Shown piece by piece: positions 1 through 8,461 of a DNA stretch of 64,000 nucleotides. Made by a program: the position numbers and the translations under genes. Origin of the DNA: DATFVA01 sp963832715 (GTDB lineage: Bacteria; Bacteroidota; Ignavibacteria; Ignavibacteriales; Ignavibacteriaceae); NCBI GenBank assembly GCA_963832715.1, contig CAWHVB010000001.1, forward strand, positions 62,001 through 126,000, given 5' to 3'. The stretch's first letter is position 1, and every line of letters begins with the position of its first letter. Under the pieces are notes generated by a model. It worked only from the letters and a program-made list of their open reading frames with translations, did not search any database and was not told the origin of the DNA.

Positions 1-438
1 TCGGCACTGGCAGGCGGTTTTGCACTCGGCATTCTGATGATGCCGCTGGTAACCCGAACTACAGAAGAAATGATGAACTTAATCCCCCACTCTTACAGAG
101 AAGCTGCCCTGGGATTGGGCATACCAAGGTGGAAAACAACTTTGTTCATTATACTGCCTGCAGCATTTAAAGGCATTTTCACAGGAATCCTGTTATCTAT
201 TGCAAGGGTCGCCGGTGAGACAGCACCGCTGCTCTTTACAGCACTGGGCAACCGGTTCTGGTCAACACAGCTGGATCAGCCGATTGCTTCGCTCACTGTA
301 TTTATATATGATTACGCAAAAGCACCCTTTGAAGACTGGAACAGGCAGGCCTGGGCCGCTGCCCTGGTTTTGATTATGATCGTATCCGTTATTAATATTT
401 TATTCAGACTTGCAACAAGAAAACGAAAGTATGCTTAA
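1..438 (+). CDS. pstA: Phosphate ABC transporter permease PstA (C-terminal part)
   Basis: The reading frame is open from base 1, so the gene starts left of the window; about 145 C-terminal residues are present. PstA is one of two inner-membrane permeases of the high-affinity phosphate importer PstSCAB. The conserved PstA stretch MPLVTRTTEEMMNLIP is followed by the cytoplasmic EAA loop (EAALGLGIPRWKTT through ILPAAFKGI), which docks on the PstB ATPase. A last hydrophobic segment near AALVLIMIVSVINILF precedes a basic tail. pstB follows after 15 bp, so the two are almost certainly co-transcribed, with pstS and pstC expected to the left. Confidence 0.93.
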   Translation, partial: SALAGGFALGILMMPLVTRTTEEMMNLIPHSYREAALGLGIPRWKTTLFIILPAAFKGIFTGILLSIARVAGETAPLLFTALGNRFWSTQLDQPIASLTVFIYDYAKAPFEDWNRQAWAAALVLIMIVSVINILFRLATRKRKYA

Positions 439-453
439 TAGGGAATTCTGCCG

Positions 454-1260
454 ATGACTGAGACCGATATGAATGTTAAAGAAAACCCGAACCCCGGCAG
501 CCAGGGTTCAAAAAAGATAAGGATTGAAACCAGGGATCTGAACGCTTATTTCTCAAAGGTACATGCTTTAAGAAATATTTCACTTGCTATACCTAAAAAT
601 AAAGTGCTTGCCATTATAGGCCCTTCAGGATGCGGCAAATCAACATTTTTAAGATGCCTTAACAGGATGCACGAGGAAGTCGGCGGAACTATAAAAGGTA
701 ATGTTCTTCTTGATGGAGAAGACGTTATGAAACACGATCCCGTCTGGCTAAGGAAAAAAGTCGGGATGATATTTCAGAAACCCAACCCGTTCCCTACAAT
801 GTCCGTTGCCGAAAATGTGACTGCAGGCTTACGGTTAAATGGTTTCCATAACAAAAAAAAGTTAAGTGAAATAGTCGAAAAGAGTCTGATACAGGCAGCA
901 TTGTGGGATGAAGTTAAGGATATTCTTAAACATCCCGGCTCTGCACTTTCAGGCGGGCAGCAGCAGAGACTGTGTATTGCACGGACACTTGCTGTTGAAC
1001 CTGAAGTGATCCTGATGGATGAGCCTGCAAGTGCATTGGATCCGATCTCTACTGCTAAAATTGAAGAGCTGATGTTCGAATTAAAGCATAACTATACTAT
1101 CGTAATAGTCACTCATAATATGCATCAGGCTGCAAGAGTCAGCGACCATACTGCTTTTTTCTACATGGGTGAATTGATTGAACACGATAAAACCAGTAAC
1201 ATTTTTACCAATCCAGCAAAAAAACAAACCGAAGATTATGTCACCGGAAGGTTCGGCTAA
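454..1260 (+). CDS. pstB: Phosphate ABC transporter ATP-binding protein PstB (copy 1)
   Basis: ATPase of the Pst phosphate importer, 268 aa. Walker A GPSGCGKST lies at about residues 56-64, the signature LSGGQQQR near 166, Walker B ILMDEPASALDP just after it, and the switch histidine in VTHNM. The N-terminus carries about 20 extra polar residues compared with typical PstB; a later ATG at 469 (NVKENP) is an alternative start. It sits 15 bp behind pstA. A second pstB lies at 8462-9220 on the other strand. Their last ~50 residues are nearly identical (both end TEDYVTGRFG), which points to duplication followed by N-terminal divergence. Confidence 0.96.
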   Translation: MTETDMNVKENPNPGSQGSKKIRIETRDLNAYFSKVHALRNISLAIPKNKVLAIIGPSGCGKSTFLRCLNRMHEEVGGTIKGNVLLDGEDVMKHDPVWLRKKVGMIFQKPNPFPTMSVAENVTAGLRLNGFHNKKKLSEIVEKSLIQAALWDEVKDILKHPGSALSGGQQQRLCIARTLAVEPEVILMDEPASALDPISTAKIEELMFELKHNYTIVIVTHNMHQAARVSDHTAFFYMGELIEHDKTSNIFTNPAKKQTEDYVTGRFG

Positions 1261-1363
1261 CCTTCGGGTCATTATTTCCAGGAAAATCCTCCCTAAGCTT
1301 TCGTACTCTCCGATGATTTAGAACGTAAATCCCTGATTACTAAATTCCGGCTTGTTCAGTTCA

Positions 1364-1804
1364 TTAATCGGGAATATCCGGTTCCACCACTTTTGCAAGC
1401 TGATCGATCGACTCCTGCCAGCCGAGGTAGCATAGTTCTGCGGGAATCGCTTCCGGTATCCCGGTCTGTTCTATAGTGACGTCTGACCCGCAGGAGACCT
1501 GGCTTATGGAAATAGTGGTTATCATCTCACCCGGCATATTGGGATCTTCAAATTGATCTGAATAACGGATGTATTGGTTTTCCTTTAGTTCGAGATATTT
1601 ACCGCCGAATGAATGACTTTTGGCAGTGGTGAAGTTTGTAAATGACATTCTATAGCTTCCGCCTTCTTTAGCATCGATATGATGCACTTTGCAGGTGAAC
1701 CCGTATGGCGGAAGCCATTTTGCTAACGCATCGGCATCAAGAAATGCCCGGTAGAGTTTTTCGGGCGACGACTTAAAAACACGATGAAGAGATACTGTTG
1801 ACAT
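1364..1804 (-). CDS. SRPBCC / AHSA1-like domain protein
   Basis: A 146-aa single-domain protein of the START-like SRPBCC fold, subgroup related to the C-terminal domain of Aha1 (activator of Hsp90 ATPase). Visible family marks are the opening VSLHRVFKSSPEKLYRAFLD, then ALAKWLPPYGF, GGSYRMSF, and a final tryptophan-containing helix GWQESIDQLAKVVEP. Such proteins bind hydrophobic ligands in a cavity under a long C-terminal helix; no substrate can be deduced here. The gene is convergent with pstB1 across about 100 bp and has no obvious functional partner. Confidence 0.85.
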   Translation of the reverse strand: MSTVSLHRVFKSSPEKLYRAFLDADALAKWLPPYGFTCKVHHIDAKEGGSYRMSFTNFTTAKSHSFGGKYLELKENQYIRYSDQFEDPNMPGEMITTISISQVSCGSDVTIEQTGIPEAIPAELCYLGWQESIDQLAKVVEPDIPD

Positions 1805-1957
1805 AACTGCTCCTTGTAGATTGTAATTTATTGAAATTGATTTCTTAAAAAATACATCCTCAGGACTGTAAGATAAAGGGAGGATTCCGCCAAATCAGGT
1901 GGCTGATTACGGCAAAATGAGGCTAAAATGCCGCTCCGACGGACTGATAGGAAACCG

Positions 1958-2557
1958 TTAACTGATTTCAGTTCTGTTCTTTATTTTCTCTCCGATCCTG
2001 AACTGCACTAAACTAAAAATCACGGTGTTTACTATAAGAATGTAAATAATAAACCCGGAGTTGGCAAATGTAAGCTGTTGAAGCGTAAGGAGAGTCAGTA
2101 TCACACCGGCTACTGAGGCTATCCACGGCCAGGCTATTTCGGTATCGGGATACTTATAAGCTTTCACAATTGTTGGAACAGCAGCAAGTCCGTCTGCAAT
2201 TATACTGAATACTATTGCGACATTACCTACCCTGGTAATTAACCATAAAGCTAAACCTGCCGCGGATAACACGCCGCAGATTATATCGAACGTGGTTAAT
2301 TTCCATTCAGCCTTTTTATTGACGAATGAACCAATGAATACTGAAAGAGGCAGGAAACCTGTACTAAAGGTCATCAGCGATTCCATTCCTACACCCTGCT
2401 CTATCTGTGCGGCAAATGCAATAAGCGGGGCGATAGACCAGAGTAAGAATGACACTCTGTTCGGTTTGACTTTTCCTTTTACAGTATCAATAAGATAAGC
2501 TGTCGAACCGGCCGCGCCGATCAGAGCTCCGACGATTACAAAGTTCTGGTTAAGCAT
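1958..2557 (-). CDS. Multi-pass membrane protein with two PQ-loop-like repeats
   Basis: A 199-aa protein that is almost entirely hydrophobic, with about six or seven membrane spans. It has two internally similar parts: GSTAYLIDTVKGKVKPNRVS in the N-terminal half and DGLAAVPTIVKAYKYPDTEI in the C-terminal half. Each has the short helix-proline-turn spacing seen in PQ-loop (SWEET/SemiSWEET-like) proteins. I infer a small transporter-like fold, but the diagnostic PQ dipeptide is absent (KP and YP instead), so substrate and membership are open. No neighbour suggests a pathway. Confidence 0.6.
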   Translation of the reverse strand: MLNQNFVIVGALIGAAGSTAYLIDTVKGKVKPNRVSFLLWSIAPLIAFAAQIEQGVGMESLMTFSTGFLPLSVFIGSFVNKKAEWKLTTFDIICGVLSAAGLALWLITRVGNVAIVFSIIADGLAAVPTIVKAYKYPDTEIAWPWIASVAGVILTLLTLQQLTFANSGFIIYILIVNTVIFSLVQFRIGEKIKNRTEIS

Positions 2558-2819
2558 AATTAGGATTGGAAATTAACAATATTCGGGATAAGTTTTTAAT
2601 TCCCTCAGATTTAAGTTAGGATTAAGTTTGGCTGGGGGCGCGTTGACCCTTCTCCAGGTCTTTTCGAAGTAGAAATCCGTCTTTAAGGCTAACAAAAGTA
2701 AAAAAGAAGGTATTCGTGTGTCTTCTTCCGCACGGCCCAGCAAAAAATATTAACAACAATTCGTCTATGGGTTATGGGTTTTTTCAAATGAAGTGAGAAC
2801 GGAATGAGAATAGTATAGG

Positions 2820-2866
2820 GGGACCCGCGCCGGATAAAACCCGCAGCAACTTCAGCCGGCGGTCCC
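2820..2866. other. Long imperfect hairpin
   Basis: GGGACC plus GCCGG on the left pair with CCGGC plus GGTCCC on the right, eleven base pairs in all with a 3-nt bulge (CGC) and a loop of about 22 nt. There is no T-run on either side, so it does not look like an intrinsic terminator. It stands out by GC content from the AT-rich spacer around it. Confidence 0.55.
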
Positions 2867-2946
2867 GCACAATCAACAAAAATCAGTTCTTATTAGCTAA
2901 CTTCATTAGTACACACCCTTAGATACATCTCAGTGTTAATACCATT

Positions 2947-3034
2947 TGAATACGTCCTGAATACGTCCTGAATACGTCTTGAATGCGTCCTGAATACGTC
3001 TTAAATACGTTTTCAGTGCATCATAAATATGCTC
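2947..3034 (+). repeat. 11-bp tandem repeat array, about 8 units
   Basis: Eight consecutive 11-bp units follow the consensus TGAATACGTCC. Units 1-5 are nearly identical and units 6-8 are progressively degenerate (TAAATACGTTT, TCAGTGCATCA, TAAATATGCTC). The period is not a multiple of three and is close to one helical turn. The same unit in reverse complement makes up the array at 12247-12371. Confidence 0.85.
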
Positions 3035-3129
3035 ATTCAACCGAATACTCAGAAATCAGCAGGGACTACCCCGCTCTCAATCACAAATGCAATTTTGAAT
3101 ATTTAGTCAGAAGGTAATTTAGGTCTGTA

Positions 3130-3843
3130 TTACTTTACAGCACCCAGAGCAAGTGCGAGGAATCCGAACGCGCCGAAGACAAAATGAATAATTATAGATA
3201 TGGTAGTGTTCTTCCGGAGTTGAACTATTGCCGGAAGTATAAAAAAGATGGGAGTTGCGGATAGCATAAGGTCGAATCCCATTGGAATATGAAAGGCTGC
3301 CCAGAACAATCCGTGAACAAGCCATGTCCATTTGCCATTAAGAAGCTCCTGGCGGGGCTGAATGTACCCTCTCCAGAGGAATTCCTCACCAAAAATATTG
3401 AAGAAGAAAAATAACGGCCATACGTAAAGTATATACATATAGCTGCCGGACAGCGGCATATTTTTGAAGAAGAATGGAGCTGCATCAATATGTATAAGTG
3501 GAAGCAGGATCTTAGCTATCAGGAATGACGCAAGCGAAAGCAGAATAAAGCCAGCGATTGTCCATACTGTATCTATTCTGTTTAATTTTCTAATTCTCAT
3601 TCTTCTGAATAAGTCCCGGAGATTAAAAGAACCTGCTTCTTTCCCGCTTAACCATACAGCACCGATAAACATCGGCACCAGTACAATAAGTCCCACACTC
3701 AGGAAATAGCATATCTCTATTGGGAGTGAAGTATTATTGAAAAGGAATGGAATAGCAATCCTGCTGGCAGCAGCATTCAGAGCTGTGGGAATACCAAATA
3801 GCAGAATTAATTGCGTCCAGGTTAAAGGTTTTAAATTATTCAT
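3130..3843 (-). CDS. CPBP family intramembrane metalloprotease (CAAX/bacteriocin-processing type)
   Basis: A 237-aa integral membrane protein of the CPBP (Abi/Rce1-like) family. The three family motifs are present: EEFLWRGYI (EExxxR), FHIPMGFD in the second motif and IHFVFGAFGF in the third, giving the glutamates and histidines of the proposed metal site within the last third. The N-terminal half holds about four membrane spans. Substrates are unknown for most bacterial members. It stands alone, about 570 bp from the next - strand gene and divergent from the + strand gene at 3976. Confidence 0.88.
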   Translation of the reverse strand: MNNLKPLTWTQLILLFGIPTALNAAASRIAIPFLFNNTSLPIEICYFLSVGLIVLVPMFIGAVWLSGKEAGSFNLRDLFRRMRIRKLNRIDTVWTIAGFILLSLASFLIAKILLPLIHIDAAPFFFKNMPLSGSYMYILYVWPLFFFFNIFGEEFLWRGYIQPRQELLNGKWTWLVHGLFWAAFHIPMGFDLMLSATPIFFILPAIVQLRKNTTISIIIHFVFGAFGFLALALGAVK

Positions 3844-3975
3844 ACTTCCGGCAGTAATAATTTAAGATTTATTTTATTAATGATCGCAAACTATTATATG
3901 TATATATCAGATTTTTAAGCATGCTGATCCGAAAAATATTATTTTTATACGGTAAGTAATAATTATTTTTTCAGA

Positions 3976-4509
3976 ATGAACCTCCTGATGAAAAATCTGT
4001 TCGCTTCTGGTATGATCCTGCTGATAATTTCACATGGAGTTATCCAGTTTGGTCTATTTGAATTTTTCCAGGCAAAACACAAAACCGGGATCAGCCGCTT
4101 GATAGAAAAAGGAGTCCCGGCTCACCAGCAGGTTATTTTTCGTTTTGAAAAAAATGAATTCGCAAAATATTGCGATACAAAATGGACAGAAGCTGAAGAA
4201 TTCCGGTATAATGATAAAATGTTCGACATAATTAAAGCTGAGGTCAGCGGAGATTCCGTGTTTCTTTTATGCGTTTATGATTCGGATGAAACTGAACTCT
4301 TTTCAATACTGGACAAAATTATTGATGAAAACTCCGGGAATCCCGTAGAGGAAAACGGGGTGAACAATTATCTGAGTCAGTACTATTCATGTTCATCGGC
4401 TGACTATAATTTCCAAATTCCTCAAGCTGATAATATCTATTTCAGCACCTATAAAAATGATCTCCTTAAAGGGGAATACCTTGTACAAACCCCTCCCCCC
4501 CGAACCTGA
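3976..4509 (+). CDS. Hypothetical protein preceding a TonB-dependent receptor
   Basis: A 177-aa protein I cannot assign. A hydrophobic stretch at about residues 8-30 could be a signal anchor. The rest is soluble, acidic and aromatic-rich, with a run of charged segments around 55-110 and a proline-rich end (QTPPPRT). Repeated phrases such as VIFRFEKNEFAKY and DSVFLLCVYDSDE suggest a compact alpha/beta domain. It lies 90 bp upstream of the TonB-dependent receptor on the same strand, a position often held by small accessory proteins, but no role can be shown. Confidence 0.6.
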   Translation: MNLLMKNLFASGMILLIISHGVIQFGLFEFFQAKHKTGISRLIEKGVPAHQQVIFRFEKNEFAKYCDTKWTEAEEFRYNDKMFDIIKAEVSGDSVFLLCVYDSDETELFSILDKIIDENSGNPVEENGVNNYLSQYYSCSSADYNFQIPQADNIYFSTYKNDLLKGEYLVQTPPPRT

Positions 4510-4599
4510 TTAATGGTCTTTCTATAAATATTTTCTCCGGACTGGTTAAATATTCCTTATTCCGGTGGATTATGTATAACCAATAATACAGGTATTGAA

Positions 4600-7003
4600 A
4601 TGAAATTATTCTTTTTAATTCTATTTGTTCATGGTATTTCATTATTTGCCCAGGTTGTAACTGTCAAAGATCTGGCGACAAAAACTCCCCTGGAACTCGT
4701 ATCTATATACAATTCCGACCCCAACCGGTCTATCGTTACTAATTCAAACGGTAAAGCTGATATTAGTAAGCTGGATAAAAACAAAAATATTATCTTCAGA
4801 ATTATAGGCTATGAAAAACTGGAAACGACTTATGAGCAAGTGAAAAAAAACAACTTTGAAGTGTTTATGCAGGCAACTACTATATCCTTAGATAATATCG
4901 TTGTAACTGCCAACCGCTGGGAGGATAACAAAAGCAATATCCCAAATACTATAAAAGTTGTATCACCGAGAGACGTGGATTTTCTGAATCCCCAGACAAC
5001 GGCCGATATGCTCGGGATGTCCGGCGGAGTCTTCATTCAGAAAAGTCAGCTCGGCGGAGGCAGCCCGATGATAAGAGGCTTTTCTACTAACCGGCTGCTC
5101 ATCGTTGTAGATGGTGTAAGGATGAATACAGCAATATTCAGAAGCGGAAATCTGCAGAATGTAATATCGCTTGACGCAAATTCGCTTGATCATACTGAGG
5201 TTATTTACGGTCCGGGCTCAGTTATTTATGGAAGTGATGCGATAGCCGGCGTAATGAGTTTTCATACTCTATCGCCCCGCCTTTCATATGACGGAACACC
5301 TTCTTTTAATGCAGGAGCAATGACCAGGTTTTCATCTGCAAGCCTGGAAAAAACAGGCCATCTTCACTTCAATCTTGGTTTCAGAAACTGGGGATTCCTT
5401 TCAAGTTTAACCTATACTGACTTCAATGATCTGATAATGGGAAGCATCGGACCGGATGAATTCCTACGGCCGACTTATCAGGACAGGATAAACGGATCCG
5501 ATACAGTTATGATAAATCCGGATCCAAAGGAACAGAAAATATCCGGCTACAGCCAGGTAAACTTTTTGCAGAAAGTTTTATTCACTCCGGCTGCCGAATG
5601 GGAATTTGAATACGGATTCCATTATTCAACTTCTTCGGATGTTACCCGGTATGACAGACTCGTACGTCCTAAAGGAAACACATTAAGATCTGCAGAATGG
5701 TATTATGGACCCCAGGACTGGATGATGCATTCATTAACCGCAACAAATTATACCCCCAACGCTATATACGATCTTTCCAAGATCAATGCCGCCTACCAGT
5801 TCTTTGAAGAAAGCAGGCATGACAGGAATCTGAATTCCGCAAACCGGACGAACAGGGTAGAAAAAGTTAATGCATTCTCTTTTAATCTTGATTTATTAAA
5901 AGATGTAACGGAAAATTCCAGCCTTTATTACGGGGCAGAAGTAATATTAAATAAAGTGGGTTCAACAGGAACTACGGATAATATCCTGACGGGCGTATCC
6001 CTGCCTGACGCCTCACGTTATCCCGACGGTTCCGCCTGGAACTCTTACGGCGCTTATGTTACCTATAAAAATAAACTGAGCCCGCAATATATTTTACAAA
6101 CCGGCTTGAGGTATAATTTCGTAACTCTCGATGCAGAGTTCGATACAACATATTATTCATTTCCATTTACGACTGCAAAGATGCGGACCGGAGCTGTCAC
6201 CGGCAATGCCGGACTCGTCTGGCATCCTCAGAGCGACTGGCAGGTTAATTTTAACCTGTCGACCGGTTTCAGAGCGCCGAATGTGGATGACCTGGGTAAA
6301 GTATTTGACTCTGAACCAGGTTCTGTTGTAGTACCTAATCCGGATCTTAAACCTGAATATGCTTATAATGCAGAGTTGGGGTTAATGAAAGTATTCCCGG
6401 GCGCTGCAGAAATTGATATAACCGGATTTTATACTTACCTGGACAATGCACTGGTCAGAAGAGATTTCACATTAAATGGTGCTGACAGTATAATATACGA
6501 CGGAACCTTCAGTCAGGTTCAGGCAATCCAGAATGCTGCTTACGCATATATCTGGGGTATTGAGGCTGACTTAAGCCTTAATATTACCTCGTTTATGAAT
6601 TTGAGGACTCAACTCAATTACCAGAAAGGAAAGGAAGAAGATGATGGCGGTAATGTCACCCCGCTCAGACATGCAGCGCCATGGTTCGGGAAAACAGAAT
6701 TGTCCTTTAGAAAAGATAAGCTGGGAGCCATCGATATATGCAGCTTACAATGGTGAGATCAGCTATAATGACCTTTCGCCCAGCGAATATGAAAAAGATT
6801 ATTTATATGCTAAAGATGAAAACGGAAATATCTATTGTCCATCATGGTATACTCTTAACCTGAAGTTAAGTTACCGGCTGCTTGATAATGTAGAAGCTTA
6901 TCTTGGGGTAGAGAATATTACAGACCAGCGGTACAGACCTTATTCTTCAGGCATTACCGCACCGGGCCGGAATTTCATCGGTTCGCTCCGCTTCAATATT
7001 TAA
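4600..7003 (+). pseudogene. TonB-dependent receptor, heme-type, interrupted by a frameshift
   Basis: Outer-membrane active-transport receptor, about 800 aa if restored. It has a signal peptide (residues 1-18, ending FAQ), a carboxypeptidase-regulatory-like domain to about residue 90, a plug with GGGSPMIRGFSTNRLL and VVDGVRMN followed by YGPGSVIYGSDAIAGVM, and a beta-barrel. The plug phrases resemble hemin/hemoglobin receptors (HmuR-type), so heme or a metal chelate is the likely ligand; this is inference. The first frame stops at 6756, and the barrel resumes in another frame (AAYNGEISYNDLSP to GSLRFNI). Restoring a missing TA in the TATATA-like tract near 6735-6742 would give GAIDIYAAYNGE. 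The change may be real or a sequencing error. Confidence 0.85.
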
Positions 7004-7015
7004 TTCATTTTATTG

Positions 7016-7055
7016 GGGAGGGCATGGAGGAATCTGTGCTCTCCCTCCCTGTTTC
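7016..7055 (+). terminator. Possible terminator after the TonB receptor gene
   Basis: GGGAGGGCA at 7016-7024 pairs with TGCTCTCCC at 7037-7045 (one G.T pair), followed only by a weak TGTTTCAT stretch. It lies just after the receptor stop codon and upstream of the chosen TetR start, which argues against reading the TetR gene from 7013. Confidence 0.45.
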
Positions 7056-7138
7056 ATCTACTGATACCCCCTCTGGTCAGGGTTATCTTTTATCTCAAAA
7101 TTTACTATTTTACAACCGGTTCAAATTTAGGTCAGATC

Positions 7139-7717
7139 TTGGAAAACGACAGAAAAACGCAAATTATTAAAGCTGCAGTAAAGCGCTTTTCAAAACATGG
7201 ATTAGGGAAAACCACTCTCGATGAGATTGCCCGTGATTTGAGAATAGGCAAAGCTACCATCTATCACTATTTTATTTCCAAAGAAGCACTTTTCTATAAA
7301 GCAATTGAATGGGAAAGTGATCAGTATGTTGAGGAAATAAAAACAATTTTTGATAATGAAGGAATGCCGCTGCGGGACAGGTTTAACTTATATTTCAACA
7401 GTAAGGACACGTTTGACCAAAGATATAAATTACTTTACGATGCATTACTGCTTCTTTTAAAAGACGATTCATTCGAGAAAGAAAAAGAGATACTCAGGTC
7501 TTTGCTGAGAAAAGAAGAGATAATCCTTGAGATGGTGCTAAATCCTGCCTATAGAAAAAAAGAACTGAAGGCTGTACCCTCCCTTCCTCTTATGTTCGTC
7601 GTAACAAGCTGGGGATGGCTGTTCGGTATGAAATTGAACCAGCTTACGAGTAACGACGGTCAGTTATTATCCAGGGAAATGCTAAATATATTGATTGAAA
7701 ATGTTCTGCCGGATTAA
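7139..7717 (+). CDS. TetR/AcrR family transcriptional regulator
   Basis: A 192-aa one-component repressor. The N-terminal helix-turn-helix is typical: QIIKAAVKRFSKHGLGKTTL, DEIARDL, GKATIYHYFISKEALFYKAI. The C-terminal helical ligand domain is unassigned. I chose the TTG at 7139 (ENDRKTQII) rather than the TTG at 7013, because the longer version would read through a hairpin and add an unrelated leader. The gene follows the TonB receptor on the same strand and is convergent with phoU with 6 bp between them, so a role in controlling the receptor is plausible but unproven. Confidence 0.85.
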   Translation: MENDRKTQIIKAAVKRFSKHGLGKTTLDEIARDLRIGKATIYHYFISKEALFYKAIEWESDQYVEEIKTIFDNEGMPLRDRFNLYFNSKDTFDQRYKLLYDALLLLLKDDSFEKEKEILRSLLRKEEIILEMVLNPAYRKKELKAVPSLPLMFVVTSWGWLFGMKLNQLTSNDGQLLSREMLNILIENVLPD

Positions 7718-7723
7718 ATAGAT

Positions 7724-8428
7724 CTAATCGGCTGAACTATCCTCATCTCCATCATCATCACCCATAACAATCTTTTCATATTTGTGTTTAATCATCTGGG
7801 CTTCAACTATAAAATAAACGTCTTCGGCAATGTTGGTAGCATGATCTGCAAGTCTTTCCAGGTGTCTTGATATTACGAGAAGAGTAACCCCCGGATCAAC
7901 ATTCTCAGGTTTTTCTTTCATAATTTCTTTTAACACTTTATGATTCACGACATTCAGCTCGTCAACTTTATCATCCGTCTCTATAACTATTTTTGCGAGG
8001 TTAGGATCGCCGTGTATAAAGGAATCAATCGCGTTCCTGACCATATCCCGGGAGATCAGCGACATTTCCTTTAGACTGGTTCTTTCATAAAAATCCGGCT
8101 TAGTTTTGATTTCTTTGACCGCTTCAGCAATGTTAACCGCAAGATCGCCTATCCTTTCCAGGTTCGTATCAATTGTCAGGGCCGACATTATCAGTCTCAG
8201 GTCCATCGCTACAGGCTGACTAAGAGCAAAGATTTTCTGACATATTTTCTCAATTTTGACGTCATATTTATCAACCTTAGCATCTCTCTCAATAACAATA
8301 TCAGCCAGGGCAATATCCTCTTCATCGATTGCTTTCAAGGATGATTCGACCTGTTCATCCACAAGGCTGCACATTTTTATCAGCCTGGTTTTTAACTTTT
8401 CAATCTGAATTTCAAACTGGCGTTCCAT
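7724..8428 (-). CDS. phoU: Phosphate signalling complex protein PhoU
   Basis: A 234-aa protein with two PhoU three-helix repeats: MCSLVDEQVESSLKAI with ERDAKVDKYDVKIEK, then DMVRNAIDSFIHGD with ETDDKVDELNVVNHKV. The helix DLRLIMSALTIDTNLERIGD carries the conserved acidic metal-cluster motif, echoed by ISRHLERLADHATNIAED. PhoU links the Pst transporter to the PhoR sensor and limits phosphate uptake. The tail is unusually acidic (DDDGDEDSSAD). It is the last gene of the phnDCE-pstB-phoU operon, 33 bp after pstB2. Confidence 0.96.
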   Translation of the reverse strand: MERQFEIQIEKLKTRLIKMCSLVDEQVESSLKAIDEEDIALADIVIERDAKVDKYDVKIEKICQKIFALSQPVAMDLRLIMSALTIDTNLERIGDLAVNIAEAVKEIKTKPDFYERTSLKEMSLISRDMVRNAIDSFIHGDPNLAKIVIETDDKVDELNVVNHKVLKEIMKEKPENVDPGVTLLVISRHLERLADHATNIAEDVYFIVEAQMIKHKYEKIVMGDDDGDEDSSAD

Positions 8429-8461
8429 TGCCTGCTCCTTCTATTGATATTATACTGGTTA

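Larger units (their letters stand above)
2558..3129. other. Intergenic region with hairpin and 11-bp repeats
   Basis: A 572-bp stretch without a convincing gene. It holds a CGTTGACCC-TCTCC motif at 2641-2655 that recurs at 20705-20721 on the other strand, a long hairpin at 2820-2866 and a tandem array of 11-bp units at 2947-3034. It lies between the start of the PQ-loop-like gene and the 3' end of the CPBP protease gene, both on the - strand, so it should also contain the promoter of the former. Confidence 0.7.

Noticed and set aside
7110..7135. GGTTCAAATTT resembling a tRNA T-loop
   Set aside because: No acceptor or anticodon arms can be folded around it; no tRNA was found anywhere in the window.
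7013..7138. Longer TetR start at TTG 7013
   Set aside because: It would translate through a hairpin and adds a hydrophobic leader not found in TetR proteins.
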